Assembly: GCA_025506515.1 (NCBI GenBank)
Contig: CM046451.1
Location: 46,449,212-46,513,211 of the forward strand
Direction: 5' to 3'
Source of the DNA: Flaveria trinervia
Taxonomy: Eukaryota > Streptophyta > Magnoliopsida > Asterales > Asteraceae
Length of the DNA stretch: 64,000 bases
Part shown: positions 1 through 11,695 of the stretch, in pieces
How positions within the stretch are numbered: position 1 is the stretch's first letter
How the letters are laid out: each line of letters opens with the position of its first letter
Translations under genes and position numbers: made by a program
The notes under the pieces: generated by a model
Databases searched by the model: none
What the model saw: the letters and a program-made list of their open reading frames with translations, nothing else
What the model was told of the DNA's origin: nothing

Positions 1-540
1 CCCCAAGTACTGAAAGAGACCAACCATCTGAAAAGCATTTCAAATCAGTTGAATACAAGGACTAACAACTGCTGGAATCCATCAAACATTCTATTAGGAC
101 GGATGGAAAACAGTTGAATTACCAGTCTTCAGCTGTTACAAATCCTTTAGTACCTAGTACTGACAGGAGAAAGTACTGAAGATCACACCTTCAGTAGTTT
201 CCACTTCAGCAGTAAAGATGTCCAAGATGAAGAATAAACCATGTGAAATTTGTGGTAAATTCAATCATCTATCTGATGAATGTTGGTACAAAAAGGGTTT
301 AAGCTCCAAAGGGATGAGCTCATTAAACTAGAAATAAATAAAATGAAAACTGAGTTTGAGACCAAGTTTGTACCACATCATCTCAACCTGATAAACCCAA
401 GGCCTTACCCAAATCCACTAAGAAGGATACGTTTATCAAAGACGCTGATATTGTTCCTCATGATAAACATAAGACTAAGTCTGTGAATCTAAGAAGGAGG
501 AAATGGTGGGTCACAGGAACTCATCAAAACAAGCTCTGGA
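1..540 (+). pseudogene. CopB gag, C-terminal part with zinc knuckle
   Basis: This is the end of the Copia capsid/nucleocapsid region. A CCHC zinc knuckle (C-x2-C-x4-H-x4-C, CEICGKFNHLSDEC) is encoded at 242-283. It matches a knuckle in CopC at about 15500-15545 on the minus strand. Downstream a Lys-rich stretch resembles the CopC segment, but the frame is lost around 290-300 compared with CopC. The first 220 nt contain several AGTACTGA and CAGTAGTT motifs, the short repeat that also fills the LTRs and the pol-ORF3 spacer of this family. Gag would coat the RNA inside virus-like particles in the cytoplasm. This copy is non-functional because it is frameshifted. Confidence 0.7.
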
Positions 541-3500
541 GTGTCAAATGAACAAAGCTCGAGCTTCAAATCAGACCAGCTTGTTATGATGGTTCAGCAT
601 CTTTTGGGGAGAGTTAACCAACTTGAAGCCACTATGACCAAACCACTGGAGAGGAATTCCAGGTCCAAATTTATTTCAGCACCATCTCCATCTTCATCGG
701 CTGTTAATCATGAGAAACCAGCTATGGTTAAATCTGTTGATAAAGTCAGTCCCAAAACCAAAAAGGTTTGGGTCTCCAAAGCTAACTAGTTTCTTATGAT
801 TGTGCAGGGTTCTTCAGCATGCCAAAGAAGCATCTGGTATGTGGACAGTGGAGGATCCATGCACATGACTGGGAGCAGCTCTCTTCTTCATGTTACTCTC
901 AGGGAAAGAAGGGTTTGTCTCATTTGGAAATGATGCTAAAGGTTACATCATTGGAAAGGGATTTGTGTCTAATGAGATATTAGATTTGATGATGTCACCC
1001 ATGTGGAGAATCTCAAATACAATCTGTTGAGTGTCAGTCAGATGTGTGACAAAGGACATGTTGCTCTTTTCACAAGCCAGAACTGTAGGATTCTGTCTTC
1101 CAGGTTCTGAGTCTTATTGACAAAGTACTGGATGATAATACTCTCCTGAAGGCCAATAGGATAGGAAGAGTATATGCCTTGGATCTGTCAAAGAAAATTG
1201 AGTTAGAGGCCATCCATGCTTGTTCTCCAAGGCCTCTCTCCAAGAATCTAAACTGTGGCATAGAAGGCTGGGTCATGTAATCTCAAAAAAACATGAATCA
1301 GCTGATCCACAAGAGTTTAGTGAGAGGTCTTCCAATAAAGGAGTCAATTGTGATGAAATCTGCACTGCATGCTTAAAAGGAAACAACATAAAGTTTCATT
1401 CCCACCATAGAAGAATCCAAGTCTAATGCCTGCTTACAACTACTGCACATGGATCTTTTTGGTCTGTGAAGGTAATGAGTATGGCAAAGAAGAAATACTG
1501 TCTGGTAATTGTGGATGATTACTCTAGATATGTATGGACCTTCTTCTTGCATTCAAAGGATGAGGCTGCTCAGTCCATTATGAACTTTGTGTTACACGTT
1601 GAGAAGCAGTATTCCCTACCAGTTAAGTGTGTGAGGAGTGACAATGGTACTGAATTCAGAAACCACACTCTTGATGAGTTTTACTTGTCAAAGGGAATCA
1701 AGAGGCAGTATAGCATCCCAAGGACTCCTGAGCAAAATGGAGTAGTGGAGAGAAAGAAAGGACCCTCATTGAAGCTGCAAGGTCCATGTTGGCTGATTCT
1801 GGTCTGCCACCGACTTTTGGGCTGAAGCTGTCAATACAGCCTGCTATGTACAGAATAGAGTTTAGTAAATCAGAGTTGATGAAGACTCCATATGAAGTTT
1901 TCATTATTTGGCCCTTTGATTTCATTCTTTAGAGCATTTGGGTGTCCCTGTTACATTCTCAACAAAAGGATCAACTCCAAAAGTTGATTCTAAGGTGGAT
2001 GCAGGGTATTTTGTTGGGTATTCATCCACTTGCAAGGCTTATAGAGTATTCAACTGTCGGACAAAGATAGTTGAAGAAACCTTGCATGTGAAGTTCAATG
2101 AATCCCCTAAGGATAAAATTCCACAAAACCCTGTGGAGTTGTTTGATCTGGACATTCTGCAAAATGTTCCTTATCAACCACCTGCTATTGTAGAACATAT
2201 GAATCCAGCATCTTCTGTAGCTAGTCATCCATCTGGTGTTACGATGATGGATATCAGTAATCACCTTTTCAAGTTTAGTGATCAACTGCCGATTCAGCTA
2301 GACCTGATGTTCCTGTAGCTTCAGTAGCACAATCCACAACAAATGCTGATGACATTTCTACAACTTCAAGGAAATGCTTCACCATCACCATCTGTTGCTG
2401 CTGAGCTGCTACAAACACTTGCACAGATCTTATTGTGTACCAAGATCTGAAGAATCACCCTATGTCTCAAATCATTGGTGATATCAATGCTAGCGTTTCA
2501 ACAAGAAGTCAATTGTCATATTTCAGCTTCTATGCTCTCTTCATTAGTCAGCAAGAGCCAAAGAACTATCACATTGCTTTAAGGGACAATGGATGGGTTG
2601 AAGCCATGCAGCTTGAGCTTCTTCAGTTCAAGAAACAGCAAGTGTGGGAACTGGTTCCTCTACCTCCAGGTAAGTGTGCAATAGGCACTAAATGGGTGTT
2701 TAGGAACAAAACTGATGAAAATGGGCTTATTGTTAAGAACAAGGCTAGACTGGTTGTACAGGGGTTTTCACAAGAGGAAGGTATTGATTATAATGAAACC
2801 TTTGCCCCTGTAGCCAGACTGGAAGCAATTCGATTGTTTTTAGCTTATGCTGCTTATCACAACCTTAAAGTTTTTCAAATGGATGTCAAAAGTGCATTTT
2901 TGTGTGGGAAAATAAAGAAGAGGTTTATGTATGTCAACCACCAGGTTTTGAGGACAATAAACATCCTAATTAGGTGTATAAGCTTGACAAGGCTCTCTAT
3001 GGGTTGAAACAAGCTCCTAGAGCCTGGTATGAGACATTATCAAACTTTCTTCTGGAAAATATTTCACTAGAGGCTCCATAGATAAGACTTTATTCATTAA
3101 GAAAGCTGGGCAGCATAATCTACTTGTTCAAATTTATGTAGATGATATTATTTTTGCATCCTCTGATCCACAGTTGTGTGATGCTTTTACAAAGTTGATG
3201 CAACAGAAGTTTGAAATGAGTGCCATGGGAGAGTTACAGTTCTTTAGGGGTTTGCAAATCAAACAAAAGGCTGATGGAATTTTCATTCATCAGTCCAAAT
3301 ACACAAAAGATCTTTTGGAGAAGTTTGATTTACAAAAGTGTAAGCCCTGTTCTACTCCCATGTGCAACACCACACAACTGGATACACATCAGAAAGGTAA
3401 AGTGGTTGATGAAACACTTTACAGATGTATGATTGGGCCCTTGATGTACTTAACAGCCTCTAGACCAGACATTATGTTTGCTACATGTGTTTGTGCTAGA

Positions 3501-4079
3501 TTTCAGGCTGCACCTAAGGAGTCTCATTTGATTGCAGTCAAGAGGATCTTTAGATATCTGCAAGGCACTCCATCTCTAGGTTTATGGTATTCTACTAGAC
3601 ATTCTCGTAAATTATTTGCTTTTTCTGACAGTGACTATGCAGGGTGTAAGTTGACAAGAAAGTCCATTTCTGGAGGATGCCAATTCTTAGGCAACTGCTT
3701 GATTTCTTGGCAGAGTAAGAAGCAAACCTCAGTTGCTACATCAACTGCTGAAGCAGAGTACATTGCTGCTGTAAGTTGTACATCTCAGGTACTCTGGCTT
3801 CAAAACCAATTATTGGATTATGGCATAACAGAGACTAAGACCCCATTGTTAATGGACAGCTCTTCAGCTCTTTGTATTGTCAAGAATCCTGTCCAGCACT
3901 CTAGGACTAAACATATTGAAATCAGACACCATTTTATTAGAGATTGTTTTGAAAAAGGTCTGATTGATCCAAAATTTGTTCCTAGTGCTGATGAGCTTGC
4001 AGACATTTTCACTAAGCCCTTGGATAGCACAACTTTCCAAAACCTAGTGTTAAGGCTTGGTATGCTGCAGCTAGAATAA
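541..4079 (+). pseudogene. CopB pol: protease, integrase, reverse transcriptase, RNase H
   Basis: Domains in order are as follows. The retropepsin-like protease has catalytic DSG (WYVDSGGSMHMTG) near 835-870. A GAG-pre-integrase HHCC region (LWHRRLGHV) lies near 1250-1400. Integrase has the DDE residues in VIVDDYSRY, RSDNGTEF and EQNGVVERK at about 1500-1755. RT begins with TKWVFRNK near 2690 and has the YVDD active site at 3135-3146. RNase H has DSDYAGC and AEAEYIAA, ending in ADIFTKPLD and stop TAA at 4077-4079. The frame is lost by single-base deletions near 1758, 1815 and 1862 relative to CopC, and again near 3000-3170. Copia order (integrase before RT) is clear. The longest intact piece is 3174-4079. 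Confidence 0.9.
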
Positions 4080-4919
4080 GTGACAACTACTGATGATCTC
4101 AGCTCACAAGTACTGATGATCATTAGTTTATTATGTCATATATATAAGTATGAAGTTATTTTCCCTTCAGAAGTTTTCTTTAAACTACTAGAGCTTAACT
4201 TCTCAGTACTCAAGTACTTTATTTGATTAAAACAATTGATGTAGTTACAACAGCTGATGTAGCTACAACTACTATTGTCAGAAATACAAATATGTACTGA
4301 TGTCCTATGAAACATCTGAAAACAGATGAAAACGTCTGATGAGTATGTGTTGAGGACAGTATGAAACAGCTGAAAAGCAATGAATTGACGACAACTACTG
4401 ATGAGCCTTTTTCTCTTCAGTAGTTTCCCAACTGCTGTTTCTTTCTAAACAACTGAAGCAAAACCATGTCTTCAGTAGTTTCACAACTACTGTGACTAAC
4501 ACCAAGTCTTGAGTTGTTTACAACAACTGATGGTAAAACCAAAGTCTTCAGTAGTTTCCCACTACTGATGACTAATATCAAGTCCTCAGTGTTTCACCAC
4601 CTGAAGTCAAAACTGTCTTCAGTAGTTTTATAAACTACTGATGACTAAATCTGAGGACTTCAGCTGTTTCAACGTCTGACGGTTAAAACCAAGTTTTCAG
4701 TTGTTTTATAACGACTGCTGATCACCACAATACGGTCAGTCATTCCAAACCTCTGAAAGTTAATACCACGTCATCAGTAGTTTCAACAACTGATGACTAA
4801 CACCAAAACCTTCAGTCGTTTTCTAACCCTACCCTTTAAATACCTTATCCACCTTCAGAGTTTTTCTTTCTTCTCTTCTCAAACCTAACGTTCAAAAACT
4901 CTGTAACCTCTCTTCATCA
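4080..4919 (+). repeat. CopB spacer between pol and third ORF, filled with CAGTAGTT/AACTACTG hairpin motifs
   Basis: About 840 nt without coding capacity. Variants of TCTTCAGTAGTTT are followed within a few bases by AACTACTGATGACTAA, repeated roughly every 60 nt. Each pair is an inverted repeat able to form a short hairpin. The same spacer occurs in CopC (10865-11695) and in truncated form in CopA (21718-22022). The last 60 nt, just before the third ORF, are free of the motif and CT-rich (cttctcttctc). Confidence 0.75.
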
Positions 4920-6483
4920 ATGGCAACCATGCAACTAAAACCACGACACAACTGTGTCGCACATCTCACAAAATTGCCATACTGGACCAATTTTCACAAC
5001 ACCATTGATTAATGGTTCAGTCACCTTACACAACGGCTTTTCTGTTAAATCCCACCATATATGCCGAATCTCTTAACCAATTCTGGACAAACGTCACTCT
5101 TGTCTCTGAGGAGAATGACACAGAGTCTCTTCAATCGTTTGTCCATCGTCAAAAAGTGGTCATTACTCCAGACACTCTTCGCCAAACCCTCAATCTGGAT
5201 GATGCCACTTTCCAACTGGTTATCCAAAGGGCACAATAGATCAATCGTTTGCCCCATGGATACCAGGGTAACCTGAGTGCATCTACCATATTGAAGAAAC
5301 ATTTCCAGGATGCCGAACGTCTCTCTTTCACATGGTAAATGTCTGCCTTGCCCCCAAGACTTCATCATGGGATCAAATGTCCACAAGGTGGCAACAGGTA
5401 CTGTACTCCATCTTTGAGCAACAACCTTTAAATTTTTCTGAAATACTATTTTTAGAGCTCAAGGATATGGCCCAAAAACAACTTGCTAACCGTTGGATAT
5501 TATATCCTCGGTTCATAATGGCCGTAATTGAAAACCAGCTTCAAGCTGAGGGACTTGTTGGCCTGGGAGTCCCTGCTACGGCTGTATTGCCTGAAGTATA
5601 CTCCCGGCACAACTCTGACAATCACTAAAATGGCTGCCAAGTTGCGCAAACCACGCAGCTGGAACCCACAGCCACCACCTCCAAATCCAAAGTCCCCACC
5701 AAACCCACTAAAAAGAAGTCAAAAAAGGCTACTCAGGGAAATGAGTCCCCTAAGGATGCCCCTGCAACACAAACGCAGGCTATATCCCTGGTTATAACCA
5801 CCTAGTGGATACAAGGACTTCACCAGCCATAGCCGCTCAGGATTCCTCTCAAAAGGAGCCTGCAGCAACCAAAGAAGGGGTACCCACTAATCTGGGATCT
5901 TCCTCATTTGAGGAGATTGCCATTGAAAAGCACCATTCTCCCTAGGTGCATACTGCTTTTATCCATCTCCCACTGCAAACACCCCATAAAGTCCTACTCT
6001 CATTGTTGCAAACGTGCTGACTCAGCTGCATGCCTATCCTCCTCCCCAACAAACACCACACAAAGGGGAAAACCACAGCAATTAAGGAAGAGGATCAACA
6101 TGCTTCTGACAGCCCACAACACAGGGTTAACTGTTCTATCTCCTGGTGTGGATATGCAGATACGAACTCTGGTGAGGCTGCCACCTCTTCTGAATCAGCA
6201 CATGATCAGACTGAGGCTGGTAACATAGCTAAGACCTCACCAGAGGCAACAGCTGATGAAGGACATCGTCCTGAGGCTGGAAGTCCCCAGTTCCAAGAAA
6301 AGGGGCACATGCAAAACTGGTCTACACCCAGTGCATGTACATCCTGCTACAAGCAGGAGGTCAGGTGATTCAGCATCTGCTGATGATGACCTGGGCTTCT
6401 TTTATGATGTTCTGGCCCAGAAAACAATTCTGAGGAAGAAGTCAGTAGACTACAAAGACTACTTGACCAATTCTCTCAAAAAG
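4920..6483 (+). pseudogene. CopB third ORF (env-position ORF), N-terminal part
   Basis: This is the extra ORF after pol. It starts at ATG 4920 with MATMQLKPRHNC, also seen at 22023 (CopA) and, as MASMQIKPRHNC, at 10864 minus (CopC). A region follows containing LNPTIYAESLNQFWTNV, then a proline-rich, basic stretch near 5640-5760. It ends in a predicted coiled coil (GFFYDVLAQKTIL) at about 6390-6480, where CopC is inserted. Several frameshifts are present, for example near 5010. SIRE elements carry an ORF here that has been called env-like. I see no hydrophobic membrane segment or signal peptide here, so envelope function is not supported. The function is unknown. Confidence 0.72.
6479..6483 (+). 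repeat. CopC target-site duplication, left copy (AAAAG)
   Basis: AAAAG directly precedes the TGACAGG terminus of CopC and is repeated at 18963-18967 directly after the ...CCAACA terminus. A 5-bp duplication is normal for Copia integrase. It proves that CopC inserted as one unit into the third ORF of CopB. Confidence 0.93.
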
Positions 6484-7368
6484 TGACAGGATCAGCGATC
6501 ACAAGTTTGATGTATTAGAGTTCAAGGCAGCGGAATAAGAATAGGAATTAGACAAATTGTAGCAAGAAGTCGATGCTGTATGCATTAAGAGACATACGGT
6601 TATAGCGAGAGAATATATTTCTAATTCAAGGAATGTTTATAGATATGGAATGTTTCTAATCAAATCATTCATCATTCACGTCATTCATTTATTTCAATAG
6701 GTTGTCACTCCTTATATAGAGTGCAACAAACACTGCTGTTATCACGGAAAGTGACAGCTGGCAGATCTAATACAAAATAACTAACTCTTAACAAACTACT
6801 GAAATGTTCACAACTACTGAGACATATCAGAGTGTTAAGTACAAAATATAAAACTACTGATTGGAAACTACTGAAACTATAAGACTGAAGAACAAGCTCT
6901 TCAGTCGTTTTACAAAACTACTGAAACTAGAAATATAAAACTACTGATATCACAACTACTGAAGAAGTACTCTTCAGTAGTTGTGACAAACTACTGACGC
7001 TTCAGTACTTGATCTTCAGACTTTGACCTTCAGATGTTTCATCAGCTGATGACTTCAGTAGATATTATCAACTGATGTCTTCAGTCTTTGTCTTCAGACT
7101 TTGTACATCAGTTGTTGATCTTCAACACTTGTAAACTCTTCAGCTGTTGTACTTCAGTACTTTGGTCTTTCAGCTTCAGCACTTGTGTTCTTCAGCTGTT
7201 GTACTTCAGCACTTTAGTTCTTCAACTGTTGGAATCTTCAGCACTTGATCTTCAACTGTTGAAGTCTTCAGCACTTGTCAAACTGCTGATGAGGCTTTCA
7301 GCAGTTGTTGTGATACCATGTGGACTTAGAGGTTTTGATCTTGGCTCATTGGTTCTTTTGGTCCAACA
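6484..7368 (-). repeat. CopC 3' LTR
   Basis: It is bounded on the plus strand by TGACAGGATC and GGTCCAACA. It aligns along its length to 18037-18962. The half nearest the body (about 6850-7330) is dense in CTTCAGTAGTTG/CAACTACTGAAG variants. A TATA-like box (TATATAAG in element sense) lies at 6711-6718. Confidence 0.95.
6711..6718 (-). promoter_or_regulatory. TATA-like box in CopC 3' LTR
   Basis: Reads TATATAAG in element sense. The same box is at the same place in the other CopC LTR (18267-18274) and in the LTRs of CopB (21498-21505) and CopA (26091-26098), so it is the likely U3 promoter. Confidence 0.6.
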
Positions 7369-7383
7369 AACTCCCCCTGAACC
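7369..7383 (-). other. CopC polypurine tract
   Basis: In element sense GGTTCAGGGGGAGTT abuts the 3' LTR. The equivalent tracts are at 20921-20935 (CopB) and 25523-25536 (CopA). It primes plus-strand DNA synthesis. Confidence 0.85.
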
Positions 7384-7525
7384 AATGCAGCCAAAACCTC
7401 TAAATTATTCGTTGTCCCACTTATTGTTGGCAAAGTGTTGGTCTTTTTCCTTCTTGATCAGTAGAGAAGATGACCCATGTAAGCTCCGGCCTGGGAAGAA
7501 ACCTCAAATATTTGTTTGGCAGGGT

Positions 7526-7579
7526 ATGAATGGGAACTCTGTTTTGGGGAACTGGACACAGAGTTGTTATCCCATTCAT
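7526..7579 (-). other. Conserved stem-loop upstream of the polypurine tract (CopC copy)
   Basis: In element sense ATGAATGGGA pairs perfectly with TCCCATTCAT. Inside, ACTCTG pairs with CAGAGT around the loop TGTCCAGTTCCCCAAAA. The same structure with compensating base changes lies at 20723-20777 and 25353-25406. It sits just after the stop codon of the third ORF. Confidence 0.75.
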
Positions 7580-7584
7580 GAGAT

Positions 7585-10500
7585 TTACTTCCCCATAATG
7601 AGTCTGTACGACTCTCTTGTGTAGGCCTCAAGGAAGGTGATTTGTTCCTCCATGGTTAGCTCTTCAGCACCTCCTTCAAACAATGATTCAGGCCCTAATA
7701 CTCAGACAGGTATTTGGCTGTTTCCCATTCTTTAGCTCCACAGTTGTTTTATTCTGTAAGCAAACTCATCCGGGTGATTACCCTCTAGGAACAATGGAGC
7801 TCATTTTTCCTGACTTCCTCAAGTCTCTTGTAAACTAACCCCTTTTTCACTATTTGTTTTCCAGCATCTTCTAAGGGGTTAGATTAGCTTTGTAGGCTTT
7901 CTGAAGTCTTCTAGGATTTCCCAGGGGAAACTACAAAGACCAGAGAGATCACTTCATCTACGATCTTTTTCACCTGGCCAATGTATCTCTGAGGTATATT
8001 TTCTTATGAATTCTTTGAGAGACCCTGGGATCAGGCCAAATCCTCACTCTCTCCTTTTGATATTGAAAGGTATGCCTGAGAGTGTAAAGTCTGAGGGCTT
8101 GCTTGTTCATATTGATGATAGAAGATGTGGCTGCATAAGCTTTGTCAACTCTCTTCAGCAATTCCTCATCATGCTGTTTATGAAGCTCTTCTTCTTCTAG
8201 CTTCACTTTAACCATTTGTCTCTAGACTTCAGGAGTAATTGCTGAGGAGTGACTTGTGGCCTTAGGCAACTGAATCACAGCTGAGAGTGGCAGCCTATCT
8301 TCATCATCTTCATCATCTTCTAGCCTCAATATCCTTCTCTTCTTCTTCAAGGGTATATCATCGGCTATGGGTTTTGAGGGTAAGGGAGTTGGTTTGGTGG
8401 GTGGTTTTTGGGTGTTTTGGTGTGGGAATGTTTACAGGCTGTTCTAGCATTCTTGAGGTGAGTGTGCTTTTGATTGCTTGGCTAGCTCAGTCCTGCTCCC
8501 AGCACCGCTTCATTTAAAGCTTCAATAACAAGCCCCTTAGTATATGCTTCAGACGAACAGATCTTGGTGGTGATTGCCAAGATACTGTCCCTGGACCAAG
8601 CTTTGATTTCGATCATTGATCTTCCAAGATATTTTGCAATAAATCTAATCATGATCTCAAGCCTTTCTCTTTCTAACACTTCATAACTTGCCCATTATTC
8701 TGGATTTCTTCAATCTCTAATCGTCGAATCTCAGAGTCAAGTTTATTGGTGTCATGGCCTTGCCTAAACAGCTGATCAATGATGTTGTCCATTGATCTGC
8801 TGTGTTCGGCATCAGCCTCTTTTATCAGTAGCTCCAAGGCTTTATCTTCAGCAATGTGATCATCAGCACCTTTCTTTCGCTTGTAGGTGAGCAGTGGTTG
8901 CTGTTCTTTCTCCTCCTTTTGGGCTTGCTTTGCTTCCTTCTTTTCCTCGGATCTTTTCCTCTTCTTTTCTTTCACTGCAGTACTCTCCCCCTTTTTGGAT
9001 GCATTGGAGGAAGGGTTTGTACCGCAGAAAGAGTCTTTTGGACAGCAGCATCAATCAGGGGCTGTAAGTGGAGGAAAGCCTCTCATCAATGGCTTTAGTC
9101 ACAATATCGGTGATTATGGGTGTGATGAGAGGGAGAGAATTTTGAAGTACAGTGCCTATTTGCTCAGGAGGGTTCTGTTCCTGAGAAGTAGGGCCTGAAG
9201 CAGAGGCAGGTGGGTGAGTTTGGAGTGGCTCAGTGTTTGGGAACCTTCAAGTGAAGGTGCCATCTGTGGGTGGGTAGAGGCAGATGGTCTTTCTCCTTCG
9301 GAGAGTTGATCAAGTAGGTTTTGCAGCCTACTGACTTTCTCTTCAAGGATTGTGTTCTGGGCAAGAACATCGTAGAAAAAGCCCAGGTCATCATCAGCCG
9401 AAGCTGAATCATCTGACCTCCTGCTTAGAGCAGGATTTACATGCACTGGGTGTAGACCAGTTGGTGCATGTGCCCCTTGTGCTTGGTACTGGGGACTTCC
9501 AGCCTCAGAACAGTGTCCATCATCGGCGTTGCCTCTAGTGAGGTCTTAGTAATGTTACCAGCCTCATTCTGATCATGTGCTGAGTCAGAGGAGGTGGCAG
9601 CCTCACTAGATATTCTAAGCTCCTTGTCTACACCAGGAGATAGAAGTGGTAAACCCCTGTGCTGTGGGTTCTCAAGTGCACTTGTTCCTCCCCCTCAATT
9701 GTAGAGGTATTCCCAGTAGTAAGTGGTTTCTAGGGAGGGGGGTGAGGAGTGCAGTTGAGTCAGCACTTGTGCAACTATTAAAGTTGGGCTGTGAGGGGCG
9801 GTTGTTTGTGGTGAAGGGATAGAGCGGTGTGCACCTGGGAGGTGGTGGGTGCTCTTCAATGGCAATCCCCTCAAGTGAGAAGATCCTAGATATGTAGGTA
9901 CCCCTTGTGTGGTTGCTGCAGGCCCTGTTGAGAGGAGGCCTGAGCGGCTATGGCTGGAAGAGTCATTGTATCCACTAGGGGGTTTGGACTAGTGGATATA
10001 TCCTGCGTTTGTGTTGCAGGGACATCCTCAGGGGACTCAATTCCTGAGTAGCCGTTTTGGGTTTTTTTTGGTGGGTTTGGTGGGGACTTTTGATTTGGGA
10101 GGGGTGGCTGTGGATTCCAGCTGCGGGGTTTTCGCAGCTTGGCAGCCATTTTTAGTGTCTGGTCAGAGTTGTGCCGGGAGTATACTTCCGGCAGAACAGC
10201 CGTAGCAGGGACTCCCAAGCCAACAAGTCCCTCAGCATTAAGCTGGTTGTTATAATGATGGCCATTATGAACCGTGGATATAGTATCCAACGGTTGGCAG
10301 TTAGTTTTTGAGCCATGTCTTTGAGCTCAAAAAAATATTATTTCTGAAAAGTTTAGTGGTTGCTCAAGAATAGAATACATACCTGCTGCCATTTTGTCGA
10401 CATTTGATCCCAAGACGACGTCTTAGGGGCCAAACATACATTCACCATGTGAAAAATTAGGCGCTCAACGTCATTAAAGTGTTTCTTCATGATAGTGGAG

Positions 10501-10864
10501 GCACTGAGATCGCCTTGATAGCCATGTTGGGCAAAGGATAGATCTGTGGTGCCCTTCGGATATCCAGCAGGAGAACTAGCATCATTCAGATGAAGAATTT
10601 GGCGGATTACTGCAAGAGTGATGACTACTTCTTTGTTGTTGACGACCGACTGGAGAGATGGTGTGTTGTTCTCCCCAGTGGTAATAGTAACGTTCATCCA
10701 AAATTGTTGAAAGGATTCGGCATGTAGTATGGGATTCAGAAGAATGCCGTATTGTATTGGGACTGAACCATAAGATCGATAGCAGTATCGAACTTAGTCC
10801 AGATGGGCGATTTAGTGAGGTAGGCAACACAGTTGTGTCGCGGTTTAATTTGCATGGACGCCAT
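7585..10864 (-). pseudogene. CopC third ORF (env-position ORF), complete but frameshifted
   Basis: It starts at ATG 10864 (MASMQIKPRHNC) and stops at 7585-7587, about 3.28 kb. The order from the N terminus is: a globular region with QFWTNV-like motifs (10.3-10.86 kb); a proline-rich basic region (9.9-10.2 kb); a Ser/Thr/Pro-rich linker; a coiled coil (GFFYDVLAQNTILEEKVSRL) near 9.32-9.40 kb; a Lys/Glu-rich segment (8.87-8.98 kb); a helical region with RFIAKYLGRSMIEIKAWSRD near 8.58-8.67 kb; an acidic run near 8.3 kb; and a C-terminal region containing FQYQKERVRIWPDPRVS near 8.03 kb. No membrane helix is evident. Function is not known. Confidence 0.75.
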
Positions 10865-11695
10865 TGAGAAAAGGGAAGGTTTGGAGAGGAACGTTAGGTT
10901 TGAAGAAGATGAAGCATTGAGAGCTTAGGTCAGGGATATTTATAGGGTACGGGTAAGAAAACGACTAAAGGATGTGGTATTAGTCATCAGTAGTTTTAAA
11001 CGACCGTTGACATGGTATTATCCTTTCAGACGTTGAAACAGCTGAAGTCGTGGTGTTAGGCATCAGAAGTTAGAAAACTACTGAAGACCGTGGTTTTGAC
11101 TTAAGATTATTGAAACAACTGAGGACTTGGTGTTTGTCATCAGTAGTTATGAAACTACTGAGGACAGTGGTTTTGTCATCAGCTGTTGTAAACAACTGAA
11201 GACTTGGTATTAGTCATCAGTAGTTATAAAACTACTGAGGACAGTGGTTTTGTCATCAGCTGTTGTAAACAATGAAGACTTGGTATAGTCATCAGTAGTT
11301 ATAAAACTACTCAAGACTGGTTTGCTTCAGTTGTTTAGAATGAAACAGCAGTTGTACAAACGACTGAAGAGAAATTCTCTTCAGCTGTTTTCGTCAATTC
11401 TTAGCTTTTCAGCTGTTTCATACTGTCCTCACCAACACATTCATCAGCCTTTTTGGCTGATTTCAGTTGTTTCATAGGACATCAGTACTTATCTGTTTTA
11501 CTGATTCAGTAGTTGTAACTGCATCAGTAGTTGTAACTACGTCAGTAGTTTAGAGCAGTAGCAGTACTGTGAGACATTTAGCCTTCAGTAGTTATAGAAA
11601 CTAGGGCTGGGGTAAAAGAGCTCATCAGTTTTTATATGTGACATAGTTAGTAATGATCATCAGTACTTATTACTAAGATCATCAGTAGTTGTCAC
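10865..11695 (-). repeat. CopC spacer between pol and third ORF with CAGTAGTT/AACTACTG motifs
   Basis: Non-coding, about 830 nt, matching the CopB spacer at 4080-4919. The motif repeats about every 60 nt from 10985 to 11690. One stretch (about 11140-11310) is itself a near-exact tandem repeat of roughly 70 nt. Confidence 0.72.

Noticed and set aside
1758..1865. Programmed frameshift in CopB integrase
   Set aside because: CopC reads through the same region in one frame; the shifts are single-base losses, not a conserved slippery site.
7088..7624. Plus-strand open frame of 178 codons rich in Leu/Ser
   Set aside because: It lies across the CopC 3' LTR, polypurine tract and stem-loop, antisense to the element. 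Its repeats are the CTTCAG motif read as protein.
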